A stretch of 64,000 bases of DNA, taken from positions 10,624,402 through 10,688,401 of the forward strand of contig NW_019211458.1 in assembly GCF_002443255.2 (NCBI RefSeq), written 5' to 3'. The DNA is from Varroa destructor. Lineage: Eukaryota; Arthropoda; Arachnida; Mesostigmata; Varroidae. Both the position numbers and the translations under genes were made by a program. Under the pieces are notes generated by a model. It worked only from the letters and a program-made list of their open reading frames with translations, did no database searches and was not told the DNA's origin. Of the stretch, positions 63,588 through 64,000 are shown piece after piece. Positions within the stretch are counted from its first letter, which is position 1; each line of letters opens with the position of its first letter.

Positions 63588-64000
63588 ATGAAGTTTTTGT
63601 TTTTCGAAGGCCACAGCATCGCGGAAATTTATCGAAGAATGATGAAGATCTTAGGTAAGAAGGCTTTAAGCGAAAGCACAGCGTGAATGTTGCAAGTGTT
63701 TCAAGAACGGAGGTGTCCGAGATCGGAGTGTTAAAGACCAACGAGGAGACAACTAGATGTCGGGATCCGAAGGACACTGAACATATTGCCGCAATTGAGG
63801 AGGCCTTTAATGAAAGCAGAGGTTGGAGTCTAAGGGTCTATCGGCCAAAACCGGTATTTCACATAGAACACCTTATACTGGAGATGCGGAAACTGGGTCG
63901 TCTGTGAATTTGCCCCAGACAAGTTGGAAATGCTTGGTATATTCAATGTGCAATTTGCGAAGCTTTAATCGACGAAAAGCCCATCTGGGCATACGGTTGC
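63588..64000 (+). mobile_element. Degenerate transposase fragment, probably mariner/Tc1-like
   Basis: An ATG at 63588 begins MKFLFFEGHSIAEIYRRMMK, which resembles the N-terminal helix-turn-helix start of mariner-type transposases (MKFL-E-G-S-x-E-I pattern). It hits a TGA at 63684. Similarity resumes in another frame with EHIAAIEEAFNESRGWSLRV and later HLILEMRKLGRL, which resembles the second DNA-binding helix region, where lineage members have an H-L-x-M-x-K-L run. A stop follows at 63905. Frame changes and stops show an inactive, old copy. The catalytic domain would lie beyond the window end. Terminal inverted repeats were not identified. The family call rests on my reading of weak similarity. 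Confidence 0.4.

Noticed and set aside
1..64000. CRISPR arrays, rRNA genes, prokaryotic operons
   Set aside because: No regularly spaced direct repeats with unique spacers, no rRNA-like sequence and no clustered long frames were seen.

Overview
The window looks like nuclear DNA from a eukaryote, most likely an arthropod. It is AT-rich by eye, almost free of long reading frames, and full of dinucleotide and trinucleotide microsatellites. The few plausible coding pieces are short frames bounded by GT/AG splice signals. CpG is common and not visibly depleted, which argues against a vertebrate. A mite or tick is only a guess, because no diagnostic gene is present. There are no bacterial operons, ribosome binding sites, CRISPR arrays, rRNA or convincing tRNA genes.

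The one gene I would defend is on the minus strand at 57591-58415. It is an uninterrupted 274-codon frame for a protein with two C2H2 zinc fingers. Just upstream on the same strand (58457-58740) is a probable leader with a small intron and a short upstream reading frame. A poly(A) signal lies about 520 bases past the stop.

Elsewhere there are only candidate exons, each given low confidence. On the plus strand they are 10488-10694 (terminal exon with AATAAA), 12054-12159, 31220-31313, 32987-33046 (resembles transmembrane helix 6 of an opsin-type receptor) and 42950-43171. On the minus strand they are 5516-5576 and 49790-49853. If real, they belong to genes whose long introns fill much of the window. 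Nothing shows which of them go together.

Layout: 1-5 kb is unannotated DNA with a GC-rich patch at 240-440. About 4.7-5.6, 10.5-11.4, 12.9-14.1 and 45.0-46.6 kb are GC-richer islands with many open frames on both strands. About 14-45 kb is AT-rich, intron-like DNA with two strong hairpins (22714-22763 and 26190-26264) and a 57-base minisatellite (32321-32501). About 47-57 kb holds a long GA tract, an AT tract, a 20-base perfect palindrome and a 12-base inverted repeat. The last 0.4 kb holds a decayed transposase-like fragment, probably mariner-type, with frame breaks and stops, running off the window end.

No coherent pathway or new multi-gene system can be supported. The observations most worth checking are the zinc-finger gene with its leader frame, the receptor-like exon, the near-perfect 22-bp hairpin and the GC-rich 45-46.6 kb island.
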